A DNA stretch of 64,000 bases from GCA-002282575 sp964519885 (GTDB lineage: Bacteria; Pseudomonadota; Gammaproteobacteria; Thiomicrospirales; Thiomicrospiraceae): contig CAZFLX010000002.1 in assembly GCA_964519885.1 (NCBI GenBank), forward strand, positions 108,626 through 172,625, read 5' to 3'. Positions 32,112 to 40,756 of the stretch are shown piece after piece (position 1 is the first letter of the stretch; every line of letters begins with the position of its first letter). A program made the translations under genes and the position numbers. The notes under the pieces were generated by a model. It did no database searches. It was not told where the DNA came from and saw only the letters and a program-made list of their open reading frames with translations.

Positions 32112-32230
32112 GGGGTGTAATAATAGCATAAATATTCATCATTTGATGATTATTTATCTTTTATAAATTCATCTATTGATGTATAATTAACCCATATTCA
32201 GAAGGTTATGGTCAAGTGAGGTAGGTTGTT

Positions 32231-33226
32231 ATGTGTCAACATTTCTTGTTAAGCGCAAAAGCTCGCACTCTGTCAGTTCGTCAGATTACAAAACTTACTG
32301 AACAAGAAGCTCACGACCTTCTAAAAACCATCCGTTGGGGCGAGCGTGACGAGGATATGGTGTGTCCACACTGCGGCACGATTCACGCACCTTATAAGAT
32401 TAAAACCCGTAACCAGTACCGTTGCAAACACTGCCAGCATACCTTTTCTGTCACTAGCGGTACAATCTTTGCCAACCATAAACTACCTATCAGTGTTTAT
32501 TTACTCGGCATAGTGCTGTTCGTTAATGCGGTAAAAGGTATCAGTGCCTTACAGTTAGCGCGTGATCTTGGTGTGCAGTACAAAACCGCTTTCGTCCTTG
32601 CTCACAAGATTCGTGAATCACTCATGGAACAGCGCCATAACGACACGCTAACAGGTGAGGTTCATGTCGATGGTGCTTATGTTAACCACTATATTCGACC
32701 TAAGAATAAGAAGTCTGAACGTATTGACCGCCGCCTTGCCGTCAATCAACGTGACGATAAGCGTTGCGTGTTGGTTATGCGACAGGGAACAGAAAAGACA
32801 AAAACATTCGTGCTGAAGTCTGAGAATCAGGCTAGTGTCATGGTTTTAGCACAAGCGCATATTGATTCAAATGCTTTCATCTGTGCCGATGAATCCAACG
32901 CTTACGATCCTTTGCATGGTAAGTTTAAGATTGGTCGTGTGAATCATAGCCAAGAGTATCGCTCTGCTGACGGCATCACCAACAACTACGCTGAAAGCTT
33001 CTTTAGCCGTTTTCGTCGTATGCAGTTAGGTCAATGCCATAAGTTCAGCAATCGTTACCTTGATAACTATGCTAACGAAGCGGCTTATCGTGAAGATATG
33101 CGCCAAGCGGCTAACGGTGAGCAGTTTGATGATGTTGCCCATAAATGCGTAAAAACCAAAGCCAGTCGTGATTGGTGCGGTTATTGGCAGGGTAACAAGC
33201 GTGATGGTGAGCGATTGGCAGCTTAA
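32231..33226 (+). CDS. IS1595-family (ISXO2-like) transposase
   Basis: 331 aa. N-terminal zinc ribbon CPHCG...CKHC (about 46-69), then the DDE core: Asp in VDGAYVN (about 146), Asp in ADESNAYD (about 218) and Glu in NNYAESFF (about 253). All parts appear intact. Clear terminal inverted repeats could not be found on either side; the right end may have been lost. Confidence 0.9.
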   Translation: MCQHFLLSAKARTLSVRQITKLTEQEAHDLLKTIRWGERDEDMVCPHCGTIHAPYKIKTRNQYRCKHCQHTFSVTSGTIFANHKLPISVYLLGIVLFVNAVKGISALQLARDLGVQYKTAFVLAHKIRESLMEQRHNDTLTGEVHVDGAYVNHYIRPKNKKSERIDRRLAVNQRDDKRCVLVMRQGTEKTKTFVLKSENQASVMVLAQAHIDSNAFICADESNAYDPLHGKFKIGRVNHSQEYRSADGITNNYAESFFSRFRRMQLGQCHKFSNRYLDNYANEAAYREDMRQAANGEQFDDVAHKCVKTKASRDWCGYWQGNKRDGERLAA

Positions 33227-33627
33227 ACCACGCGCCATACACCATCATTATTAGCTAATAAGCCACGATGCTTTTGTTTGCTTAGAACGTCACGAACCAT
33301 GCTCTCAATATCACGGACTTGTGATGCAATTAAGCCTTTAGACTGAATTACGGAATCAACCAACGCATTTACCGTCATTGGATTATTTCGTAACAACTCA
33401 AACACTCGACGCATTAACTCGCCACGCTCGAATAAATCACTTTTTTGGTAATGCCGCCTGGCTTTAACGCTGGAAACGTTAAACTCAGGATCGAAAAGCC
33501 GTATCGTGCCGTCTATCGACAGCAAACCTTGATTTAATTGCTCCAATTCTTTACGCTTAACAGCAATCAGCCCCATTAATTCTGATCGTTTGTCGATTAA
33601 TGCCGACATGACATGAGATTGCGCCAT
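33223..33627 (-). CDS. Hypothetical passenger-like protein, 134 aa
   Basis: Convergent with the transposase and overlapping its end by 4 bases. Coiled-coil N-terminus (KRSELMGLIAVKRKELEQLN) and a C-terminal winged-helix-like segment. The ATG at 33645 lies inside a terminator stem, so 33627 is preferred. It may travel with the IS as a passenger gene. Confidence 0.55.
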   Translation of the reverse strand: MAQSHVMSALIDKRSELMGLIAVKRKELEQLNQGLLSIDGTIRLFDPEFNVSSVKARRHYQKSDLFERGELMRRVFELLRNNPMTVNALVDSVIQSKGLIASQVRDIESMVRDVLSKQKHRGLLANNDGVWRVV

Positions 33628-33631
33628 AAAA

Positions 33632-33662
33632 AATAACCCCAACATAATGTGTTGAGGTTATT
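33632..33662. terminator. Bidirectional hairpin terminator
   Basis: AATAACC (33632-33638) plus CAACA (33640-33644) pair with TGTTG (33650-33654) and GGTTATT (33656-33662), flanked by A-rich and T-rich runs. Confidence 0.6.
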
Positions 33663-33767
33663 TTTACATGAAATCAATCGGTTGTCTTTGTGCGCTTGCT
33701 ACATAATATCGAAAAATTGAACAAGTAAAACAAGCAGAATAAGCAAACTGTAAATAAGCTTAAAGTC

Positions 33768-34055
33768 ATGGTAATGGTTCATAACAATGCACTCGGCAAC
33801 AGTCACAACTCCCATTGTGTCATTACTGATAAGCAACTCAATTTCCTCTGTGCGGTCGAATTAAACGATAAATCTCACGATCGCGAAGACAGAATTAAAC
33901 GCGACAATTTTCTTCAGGAGGCATTTGGCAGTGCAGGATTAGCCCTAGTTTGGGTCAATTTAAGTTCACAGTATTTGCATCAAGAACTAGCTGAGCAAAT
34001 TGCCGATGTTATTGCCCAATCAACACATTGCGATGCACTGCTTGAGAGGGTGTGA
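33768..34055 (+). pseudogene. C-terminal fragment of a DUF2726-like protein
   Basis: The 95 residues include LNFLCAVELNDKSHDREDR and FGSAGLALVWV, which match the end of DUF2726 (a PD-(D/E)xK-like domain). The N-terminal part expected for the family is missing upstream, where the IS lies. It is probably a remnant truncated by the insertion. Confidence 0.6.
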
Positions 34056-34056
34056 A

Positions 34057-35295
34057 TTATTCAGGGATTAAATGTATTCTGTCAATTAATACGGAGATAA
34101 GACTATCGACATACTGATTGTCGATTTTATGTTCATTATGTTCTCTTGGAATAACAGATTTTTTTAGTTCAGATGCTGTTAGTAAACGAGATGGTGATTC
34201 TAGTTTTCTAAAAGCTCGTTTAACCGCTTCTGTTCCAATGTTGGTTGCTGTTGTATTACAATCATTACAAACTGTTAGCTTTATACTTGGTTTGTTGCTC
34301 GTTAGATCAAAGAACAGCTTAGATGTGCTGATCGTAAAATGCCATTTTTCTTGTTTGTTAGATTTTCTTACGCACGATATTTTGGAACGATTGCAAATAG
34401 GACAAACCCAGTCATCATTGACAAATTGCCAGTGGCGTTTCGATGTCATTGCAATAACATTATTTATCTCTCCGCCTGTAGGCGGCTTATTGTATCTGTT
34501 TGAAATCTTTAAACGCCAGGAAGAGAAATTTGATTGATCGTATTTTACTGGATCATATAAAAGGGTTTCTGGTGCTACTGGATTTAAATCAGTAAGACCG
34601 TAAGCGTTTAGTGCATAGTTGGAGCTTGCTTCATAACGTTTACTTGTATCTTTATTAAATTGATACCATTGTTCGTTTTTTGCTGCAATTTCAGTAATTA
34701 AATTAATAATTTCAAGGCGTTGGTTATATGTTTTTTCTGCTTTACTCCACGTCTCATGTAGCTTTTTATCGTCTAATTTATGAGCTAGATTAGGACGACT
34801 GATGATAAATGATGAAATTTCAGATGGAGAAAACGAAAAAAAAGTAGGTGCTTTAATTAGTTTTTTTGCTTCTGCATCAATTAAATTGCAATCTTTACAA
34901 ATGAGTGTTTCTGGAAAAGCGGAAAAAGCATGAAATATTTTATCTATGAAATGTGTGGAGTTCTCTGTTGCAAGTTGCGAGTTTAGCTGCTCAGAAGTTT
35001 TGGTAAATTGTGATTTTACAAGATGATGAATGTGGTCATGATGTTCATGTATATGCCCCTCTAGATAGTTATGCTTGTTCAATCTTACAATCTCAGACTT
35101 AGAGCGAGAGCATGAAGGACAACACCAACTAGAGGGTGTCAGAACCCACCATCGGTTAGCATCAAAACCTATTGCCTTATAAGTTGCTACCATTAATTTG
35201 TGGTGTTGAGAATGAGTACTGTCCAAATGTGGCAACTCATTATTTTCTAAGTATTCGATAACTTCCTGATTTGACGTAAACTTATGGTGAGACAA
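34057..35295 (-). CDS. Unknown protein with two HNH/zinc-like units, 412 aa
   Basis: Unit 1: CCPSC (about 58), HEHHDHIHH (about 83) and CKDCN (about 136). Unit 2: CPIC (about 299), a middle HF segment and CNDCN (about 345). The CxxC-H-CxxCN arrangement resembles HNH nucleases or their inactive zinc-finger relatives. The central part is helical. No exact family recognised. It may be a defence nuclease, or a DNA-binding protein if the catalytic residues are absent. Confidence 0.6.
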   Translation of the reverse strand: MSHHKFTSNQEVIEYLENNELPHLDSTHSQHHKLMVATYKAIGFDANRWWVLTPSSWCCPSCSRSKSEIVRLNKHNYLEGHIHEHHDHIHHLVKSQFTKTSEQLNSQLATENSTHFIDKIFHAFSAFPETLICKDCNLIDAEAKKLIKAPTFFSFSPSEISSFIISRPNLAHKLDDKKLHETWSKAEKTYNQRLEIINLITEIAAKNEQWYQFNKDTSKRYEASSNYALNAYGLTDLNPVAPETLLYDPVKYDQSNFSSWRLKISNRYNKPPTGGEINNVIAMTSKRHWQFVNDDWVCPICNRSKISCVRKSNKQEKWHFTISTSKLFFDLTSNKPSIKLTVCNDCNTTATNIGTEAVKRAFRKLESPSRLLTASELKKSVIPREHNEHKIDNQYVDSLISVLIDRIHLIPE

Positions 35296-35315
35296 TGACT
35301 TTAATCCTTAAATGC

Positions 35316-35429
35316 TTAGGCCAGTAGAAGCGAACCTGCTATGCAGCCGACACCAATAGCCCACAATGTTTCCAATGTAGTGCTGGTCAAAAGTGTAGTT
35401 TGTGACTGAGAATGGTTGTTTTTTTTCAT
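35316..35429 (-). CDS. Small membrane peptide, 37 aa
   Basis: ATG 35429 preceded by AAGGA. Polar N-terminus and a C-terminal hydrophobic helix (about residues 19-36). A longer frame starting at 35573 contains it but has no ribosome site and its extra part looks non-coding. Confidence 0.4.
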   Translation of the reverse strand: MKKNNHSQSQTTLLTSTTLETLWAIGVGCIAGSLLLA

Positions 35430-35579
35430 AGTAGTTTTTTCCTTATTTAAGTATTTTTGATTGCCAGTATTTTGCAAATAAATGCTGAAGTATCTAAAAA
35501 TTAAAATTAAGGCTACGATGCCAACCGACATAAGGGGACTTGAACCCCAATCTACGACCACTGGCCTAAGCATTTTAGT

Positions 35580-35610
35580 TAAGTAGTCAAGTTAATTACT
35601 TGACTACTTA
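35580..35610. terminator. Palindromic hairpin
   Basis: AAGTAGTCAAG (35581-35591) and CTTGACTACTT (35599-35609), 12 perfect pairs with a 7-nt loop including the flanking T-A. Either a terminator for the 80-aa gene or a protein-binding dyad. Confidence 0.5.
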
Positions 35611-35630
35611 GCCCCACGTATTGCTCTATT

Positions 35631-35873
35631 CTACCGGTTTTTATTTGATTGTGATAGAACTGATGCAGCCAAAGACTTGGTATCGTCACTGTACTTCGAG
35701 CTTCTAAGAACGGATGACGCTAAGCCTTCCATCTCGGAGCTTGTTTGGTTGCCAGTGTGCGTTTGTGATAATGCGGAACCAGCTAATCGTTTAGCGACCT
35801 TGGATGCGTTGTCGTCATTAAGTGTGCGTGCGGCCAGTTGTGCTAAGCCTTCCGATGTTTGTTTGTTATTCAT
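35631..35873 (-). CDS. Small Ala/Ser-rich protein with internal repeats, 80 aa
   Basis: Contains imperfect repeats of the type AxxxLxDxxxSKVAKRLAGSALSQ and SSKYSDDTKSLAASVLSQ. Such small proteins are common hypothetical neighbours of toxin and defence genes. The start has a ribosome site upstream (AAAAGGTTAG). Function unknown. Confidence 0.6.
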   Translation of the reverse strand: MNNKQTSEGLAQLAARTLNDDNASKVAKRLAGSALSQTHTGNQTSSEMEGLASSVLRSSKYSDDTKSLAASVLSQSNKNR

Positions 35874-36026
35874 GTTCTAACCTTTTGAGTTATTGCTAGT
35901 GTTGTAAAAAATAGGATTTCCCTTACGCAGACAATATATGGATGCGGGATTCTATTTTCAAGGGTTTTGGTTATTTTTTTCTTGACCTTGCTTGACCTTG
36001 TTCATGCATTCAAAGACAATAGGCAC

Positions 36027-37148
36027 ATGAACAAGAAAATCAATATAGAAGCCGCTAAGAATGCTATGGCATCTAAAGGGCTAACTCAGTCGGCTATCGC
36101 TGAAGCTATTGGTGTAACTAAGGAAGCTGTATCACAGTGGTTCCTGGATAAGTCGTTCCCAAAGCCAGCAAAACTCTTGCAGCTTGGAAAGCTGTTGGGT
36201 CTGTCGCTTAATCAGTTGGTTGAGACTGCCGATCCAAATATGCCGCGCGTAGCATTTCGCAAGATGGCCAATAGAAAAACGACTCATGAGCATATTGCAA
36301 AGGCTCAGGGTATGGGGATGTTGTTACGTCATTTAGCACCTAACCTACCATTTGATGCTGACATTATGCCACCAGTGCTCAGCAGTCCTCGACGCGACTA
36401 TGAGTACCTTCAGAAAATTGCGCTCAAGGTTCGTAAAGACATCAATATTAGTGCTGATGCGGTTATCGACTTCAACCATCTAATTAAGCGTTTCAATGAC
36501 CTGCACGCAGTGATTGTTCCGGTACTTTGGGGAAGTAAAAACCGCCATGAAAATGCGGTGCATATTTATTTGCCTGATTCTAAATCTACCTGGGTGTATC
36601 TGAATCTTGATACCAAAGTTTTTGACTTTAAGTTTTGGATGGCGCACGAACTCGGGCATTGCTTATCGCCCACGCTAGAGGGCGAAGAAGCAGAGGACTT
36701 TGCTGACGCTTTTGCGGGAGCACTACTGTTTCCCGAATCAAAAGCCAAGGTAGCATACGAAGCAATCATGTCAGCTCCTAGTGATGCTGCTCGCTACACT
36801 CACTTATTTGCTGTGGCGCAAGAAAATATCATATCGCCTTACACTGTGTTCAAAGAGATTAATCACTACGCTAAACATGCCAAACTTCCAGCATTGGAAT
36901 TAGTTCATCTTGGTGCCCGCATTACCAACTTCAATAAACGTTATTTAACGGTCAGTGAAGCCTTGTTCGATGGTGAAGAAGTTACGGCAAAACGTTTCAT
37001 AGACAAGTCTAAAGAAGTATTTGATACGCCTTTTTATGATGTGTTAGGTCAATATTTACGATCTACCAAAAAAGGAGCAGGGATTATTAATGGCATTATG
37101 GACATGCCAATCATGGATGCACATAGCATTCTGTCTGAGTTGACTTAA
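36027..37148 (+). CDS. XRE regulator fused to ImmA/IrrE-type metallopeptidase
   Basis: 373 aa from ATG 36027. N-terminal HTH (LTQSAIAEAIGVTKEAVSQW, residues about 17-36) and a zinc protease motif HELGH (about 206) with a downstream Glu-rich helix (EAEDFADAFAGALLFP). Such proteins act as stress-responsive regulators that cleave a partner repressor, or as the antitoxin side of a pair. Its stop overlaps the start of the PIN gene, so they form an operon. Confidence 0.88.
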   Translation: MNKKINIEAAKNAMASKGLTQSAIAEAIGVTKEAVSQWFLDKSFPKPAKLLQLGKLLGLSLNQLVETADPNMPRVAFRKMANRKTTHEHIAKAQGMGMLLRHLAPNLPFDADIMPPVLSSPRRDYEYLQKIALKVRKDINISADAVIDFNHLIKRFNDLHAVIVPVLWGSKNRHENAVHIYLPDSKSTWVYLNLDTKVFDFKFWMAHELGHCLSPTLEGEEAEDFADAFAGALLFPESKAKVAYEAIMSAPSDAARYTHLFAVAQENIISPYTVFKEINHYAKHAKLPALELVHLGARITNFNKRYLTVSEALFDGEEVTAKRFIDKSKEVFDTPFYDVLGQYLRSTKKGAGIINGIMDMPIMDAHSILSELT

Positions 37149-37726
37149 TGCCCCAATCCAAGATTCTTGTTGATACCAATAGCTATCTAAGATTGGCCAA
37201 AAACATTCACCCTCTGCTTTTTATTCCGTTTGGTGACGACAATTACTGCCTTTACGTGATTGATGAGTTGAACACTGAACTGAAAAACAAACGGTTAGCC
37301 TCGAAATTTCCGTGGGTTTCAGAAGAAGCATATGTTGAGAACAGAGAAACCACACCAACCATTAGTAGAAAGCAGCGTGCCTCTATTCAGGAGACCTTCG
37401 AGTACGTTTGGAATGCTGTTTTAACAGATTTCCCTGGCCCATCAAAAGTTGATGCGCTTTATATCGCCTATGCGATTGAGCTGGGTGTCCCCGTCATTAC
37501 CGATGACCAAGACATGACAGCCCTCGCAGAAGAATTTGATGTTAGGGTAATGCCGACACTTGAACTAATGAAAATCATGTTGGACGCTGAACACCTTACC
37601 TCTGATAAAGTAGAATCCATTATTGCTTATTGGCAATACATTGGAGATAAGCCAGCCAACTTTGAGCGAGACTATAAACGTTTTTTTGGAGATGTTAAGA
37701 TATGGACTATGCCCGATCGAAAGTAG
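37148..37726 (+). CDS. PIN-like nuclease, putative toxin
   Basis: 192 aa. Acidic PIN signature: VDTNSY (about 8-13), DALYIAYAIELGVPVITDDQDM (about 101-122), the pattern of metal-dependent RNases. Its ATG overlaps the stop of the XRE-IrrE gene, which is likely its regulator or antitoxin. Confidence 0.8.
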   Translation: MPQSKILVDTNSYLRLAKNIHPLLFIPFGDDNYCLYVIDELNTELKNKRLASKFPWVSEEAYVENRETTPTISRKQRASIQETFEYVWNAVLTDFPGPSKVDALYIAYAIELGVPVITDDQDMTALAEEFDVRVMPTLELMKIMLDAEHLTSDKVESIIAYWQYIGDKPANFERDYKRFFGDVKIWTMPDRK

Positions 37727-38505
37727 ATGGAAAACCCTATTATGCAGTTCAGCTTAGTCCCGAACAGCGCTTAGCACTAAAAGGTCAGCTTGTATGTGAC
37801 GAATGCAGTCAGCCTGCATTTTATAGAAGTAAGTCTACTTCTGGTAGGCCTGCTTTGTTTTTTGCCAAACATGAGGATGATTGTAGATATAAGATTGAAC
37901 GTTCGGATTCAAGTTGCCCTGAGTCGTCAAATACAAGAAACATTAAAGCAAATGATGGTAAAACGATTATTCTCGATTTTTCATCTAGCGAAAGTCAGTT
38001 TTCTGGTATTCAAACGAATAAAAATACTACTAAAGTCAATCGTCATGGGCAAGGGCGATTTGCAGATAATGCAGAACATCCAGAGTTATCAGTATCTCAT
38101 AAGTCTCTTAGACGGTTGCATAAATTGCTAACTGTTAGTGATGACTTTTTGTTGAGCAATCCTAAATTAGTTATACCTGAAGTTGGTGAGACTTTTGTTG
38201 GAGATTTTTTTGTTCATAGCATAAAAAATCATGCTCATAACGGCTATGTTGGATTTTTATTTACCATTTCAAAAGCCACTATATCCAAAAAAACAGGGCA
38301 CTTGTGGTTAAATACTGACGGTGTTGGTTCTGTATTAATCGGAATTGATAAAGTTGATGAGCTTTACAGTGTTTATGACATCAAAAGTTCTAATGAATTA
38401 ATCGGCATGAATGCGTTGATAATCGGGCAACCCAGAGCTATTAATGCCGGGGATGTATTCATGCCTTTATCTCACGTTAAATATATTAGCCTCCTCGATT
38501 CATAG
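37702..38505 (+). CDS. Hypothetical protein with N-terminal zinc-ribbon-like motif, 267 aa
   Basis: Overlaps the PIN gene by 25 bases and so probably belongs to the same operon. Residues 30-60 show CDECSQPAFYRS and FFAKHEDDCR, resembling the N-terminus of CoiA-like competence proteins. The rest, beta-rich, is unassigned. Confidence 0.55.
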   Translation: MDYARSKVDGKPYYAVQLSPEQRLALKGQLVCDECSQPAFYRSKSTSGRPALFFAKHEDDCRYKIERSDSSCPESSNTRNIKANDGKTIILDFSSSESQFSGIQTNKNTTKVNRHGQGRFADNAEHPELSVSHKSLRRLHKLLTVSDDFLLSNPKLVIPEVGETFVGDFFVHSIKNHAHNGYVGFLFTISKATISKKTGHLWLNTDGVGSVLIGIDKVDELYSVYDIKSSNELIGMNALIIGQPRAINAGDVFMPLSHVKYISLLDS

Positions 38506-39019
38506 CTACTAAATCACAATAGAGTAGGGCAACTTCTTCTAAGATGTCGTCCGTGTCTATCGTAGTTAGGAAACAGCCAAAAAAGTGCTGCTGTCTTTTT
38601 CCGTATTGAGTCGATGATTCGATCATCAACCAATCTCTACTAGATAAACACTCTAAATCAATTTTTTTACTAACGCTGCATAGGTGATAGGTTTCTAACT
38701 CGGAGTCAGGCAGGCTGTTACCCAGTAAGGCTTGATTGATGTCACTATGAATGTCGGAACAAGCATCGACTGGCAATAATGAAACTTCTACAACGAAGTA
38801 TTTTGTTGAACAGTGTTGGCATGTGCCTTGCCAGTAAAAAAACAAGGATGCGGTCGTTATCTTATCGTCTTTAAGATGCCTTGCACGTATTGAGTCATCA
38901 ATGATGCCTCCATCATTGAGCCAAGTGCTGCTAGAAGAAGCCGATGAATAGATCGCTTCACAACAGCATGGGCATGAAACATTAAATTCGCTCACATTGG
39001 TTACATCTATTTTATTCAT
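38486..39019 (-). CDS. Hypothetical protein with two CxxC zinc ribbons, 177 aa
   Basis: CPCCC at about 15 and CQHC at about 67 could bind zinc. Acidic C-terminal half. It overlaps the gene upstream by four bases (ATGA) and the convergent gene's end by 20 bases. No family recognised. Confidence 0.6.
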   Translation of the reverse strand: MNKIDVTNVSEFNVSCPCCCEAIYSSASSSSTWLNDGGIIDDSIRARHLKDDKITTASLFFYWQGTCQHCSTKYFVVEVSLLPVDACSDIHSDINQALLGNSLPDSELETYHLCSVSKKIDLECLSSRDWLMIESSTQYGKRQQHFFGCFLTTIDTDDILEEVALLYCDLVAMNRGG

Positions 39020-40203
39020 TTGTGATCAACCATATTTGAAGTATTTTTAATTTTGCTAGTACGGTTCGGATGTTCAGTAATATCTCGATTAGTTTCATGG
39101 TTAATATTGCCTATCGTAATATTTTTGATGCCCAATGATTGCGTAACGATTCCTGCTACATGAATCGCTTCGACCATATCAAATAGGCATGGTTCTACCT
39201 CATCTGACAAGTCATATCTACCGAAAGGTTTCATGGTAATAGACAGATAAGCATCTTTACCTTTACTCATATCTAATGCAAGATATGGCGTTCCTGAGTG
39301 ATGATATGCCCACAAGTGACACTTAATGTTGGTTAAGTCACCAAAGACTGAATGTGCTTTTTTTACAATACGAGTACAGAGATCTTGAATATTGTTTGGC
39401 GTATAATTGAACCCACTGGCCGTAAGTTGTGTGTCACATGTTTTAGGTGTTGTAGGTGCGCGGTGACAAGCATTAACACAGGTGACGATTTCCTGTAGAA
39501 CGTCATCGCTGACTTCATTGGATGCAGAACCATTAAACCCAATCAATACAATAGCATTGTTATGGTCTAAAACAACAGGACGGTAATTCTCCCCCCCTGT
39601 CTCTAATTTCCAAGGTGTCGGATGCTGCTCAAGTCGATCTGCATTAGGCACGCTGAGCTGATATTCATCAGCTGTGTAAAGGTACATTCTGGCGGCATCA
39701 ACCAACCCATATACACAATACCAAGCATCATTTACTTCCTTGATTTCCTGCCCAAGACTCATTGCCGCCTGACCATCGGTATAGTAGGTCTGAGTGTATC
39801 CACTATTAAACTGATTATGAACTCTTGATTTATAAAATACGGCAACAATCATAGTGTCATAGTCATCGCCTTCGAATAATGCGTAACTTGGCGTAAGTGA
39901 CATTTCAGAAATAGTTAAAGCTGGTATTTCTGCATCGCCAATGCAATAAAATAAATCGTCGTATGGATTCCAGTGCCAAAGACGAAAATAAGCAGCCTGT
40001 CTGTGATTAGCTGGCGAATTATCATTCCACCACTGACATAGATGCTTAACTGCGGGAGCGTCTTCATGATTAAAATTCAACGGATCATCATAGTTCTCGT
40101 TGTCATTTTTCATTGTATGTAGAGCGCTCTTTAGGACGTTAAAGTCACCGCGTAAAGTTTGTTTATCTCGGAGATAATTAAATTTCCCTCCAAAATCTTT
40201 CAT
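39016..40203 (-). CDS. Hypothetical protein, 395 aa
   Basis: Large soluble protein, many Tyr, Asp and His residues, no motif I recognise. ATG 40203 has AGGAG seven bases upstream and is preferred over the in-frame ATGs at 40209 and 40236. It is coupled to the zinc-ribbon gene downstream, so the two probably act together. Confidence 0.6.
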   Translation of the reverse strand: MKDFGGKFNYLRDKQTLRGDFNVLKSALHTMKNDNENYDDPLNFNHEDAPAVKHLCQWWNDNSPANHRQAAYFRLWHWNPYDDLFYCIGDAEIPALTISEMSLTPSYALFEGDDYDTMIVAVFYKSRVHNQFNSGYTQTYYTDGQAAMSLGQEIKEVNDAWYCVYGLVDAARMYLYTADEYQLSVPNADRLEQHPTPWKLETGGENYRPVVLDHNNAIVLIGFNGSASNEVSDDVLQEIVTCVNACHRAPTTPKTCDTQLTASGFNYTPNNIQDLCTRIVKKAHSVFGDLTNIKCHLWAYHHSGTPYLALDMSKGKDAYLSITMKPFGRYDLSDEVEPCLFDMVEAIHVAGIVTQSLGIKNITIGNINHETNRDITEHPNRTSKIKNTSNMVDHK

Positions 40204-40343
40204 ACCCATTCTCCTAACTTGTCTCAAATTAAACATTCTAAAATTGTCTCAATAATGGCTGTTACGCCGCCTTGCTCTATATTTGTTACAATATAAGCTG
40301 CTGAAATTAAACAAAAAAATTAAAAAATATTTTCAAAACCCAC

Positions 40344-40372
40344 TTGACACCATTATTGCGCTGTGCAATGAT
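40344..40372 (+). promoter_or_regulatory. Promoter of the 111-aa membrane protein
   Basis: TTGACA (40344-40349), 17-bp spacer, AATGAT (40367-40372). A leader fragment CCCTATCGGGA follows near 40394, identical to the first arm of leader copy 3 but without the rest. Confidence 0.5.
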
Positions 40373-40411
40373 GAAGCCGTAAAAATCACAAACCCTATCG
40401 GGAGATGAAAA

Positions 40412-40747
40412 ATGTTTTATTTAAGTCACTATTTAGCTCTCTTCTTGTTGAAAGTTGAATGCATTATTTCCAAGTATCGGTGGCTTGTAGCGGGTGTTGT
40501 ATTTTTCATTTTGTTTGGTCTCCCAGGTGTTCCAATATCGGATGAGTTTAAGCTTCTGATTTCTGGTACTGCGTGGATAATAGCTGGACTGATCGTTTTT
40601 CCTTATTTAGCGTTAAAGTCTTTGGTTGCATTAATCCATCTAGTTTATCCTCCGAAATCAGATGGTTATACTGATGAAGACTGGCTCCGAGAAATAAAGC
40701 GTCGTGAATATAACAAAGGTTATAACGACGGGCAGATGATGTCATAA
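40412..40747 (+). CDS. Small membrane protein, 111 aa
   Basis: Three hydrophobic segments (about residues 5-20, 24-42, 47-75), then a soluble, charged tail with DEDWLREIKRREYNKGYNDG. Convergent with traG. It may be an entry-exclusion protein, given its position at the end of the transfer operon, but this is only inference. Confidence 0.55.
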   Translation: MFYLSHYLALFLLKVECIISKYRWLVAGVVFFILFGLPGVPISDEFKLLISGTAWIIAGLIVFPYLALKSLVALIHLVYPPKSDGYTDEDWLREIKRREYNKGYNDGQMMS

Positions 40748-40756
40748 CATTCTTGG

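Noticed and set aside
35520..35575. tRNA-like T-arm GGGGTTCAAGTCCCC on the minus strand
   Set aside because: Only a hairpin with a T-loop-like sequence. No acceptor, D or anticodon arm could be built around it.
40385..40411. Fifteenth leader RNA
   Set aside because: Only CCCTATCGGGA matches; the partner arm and the segment before the ATG are missing.
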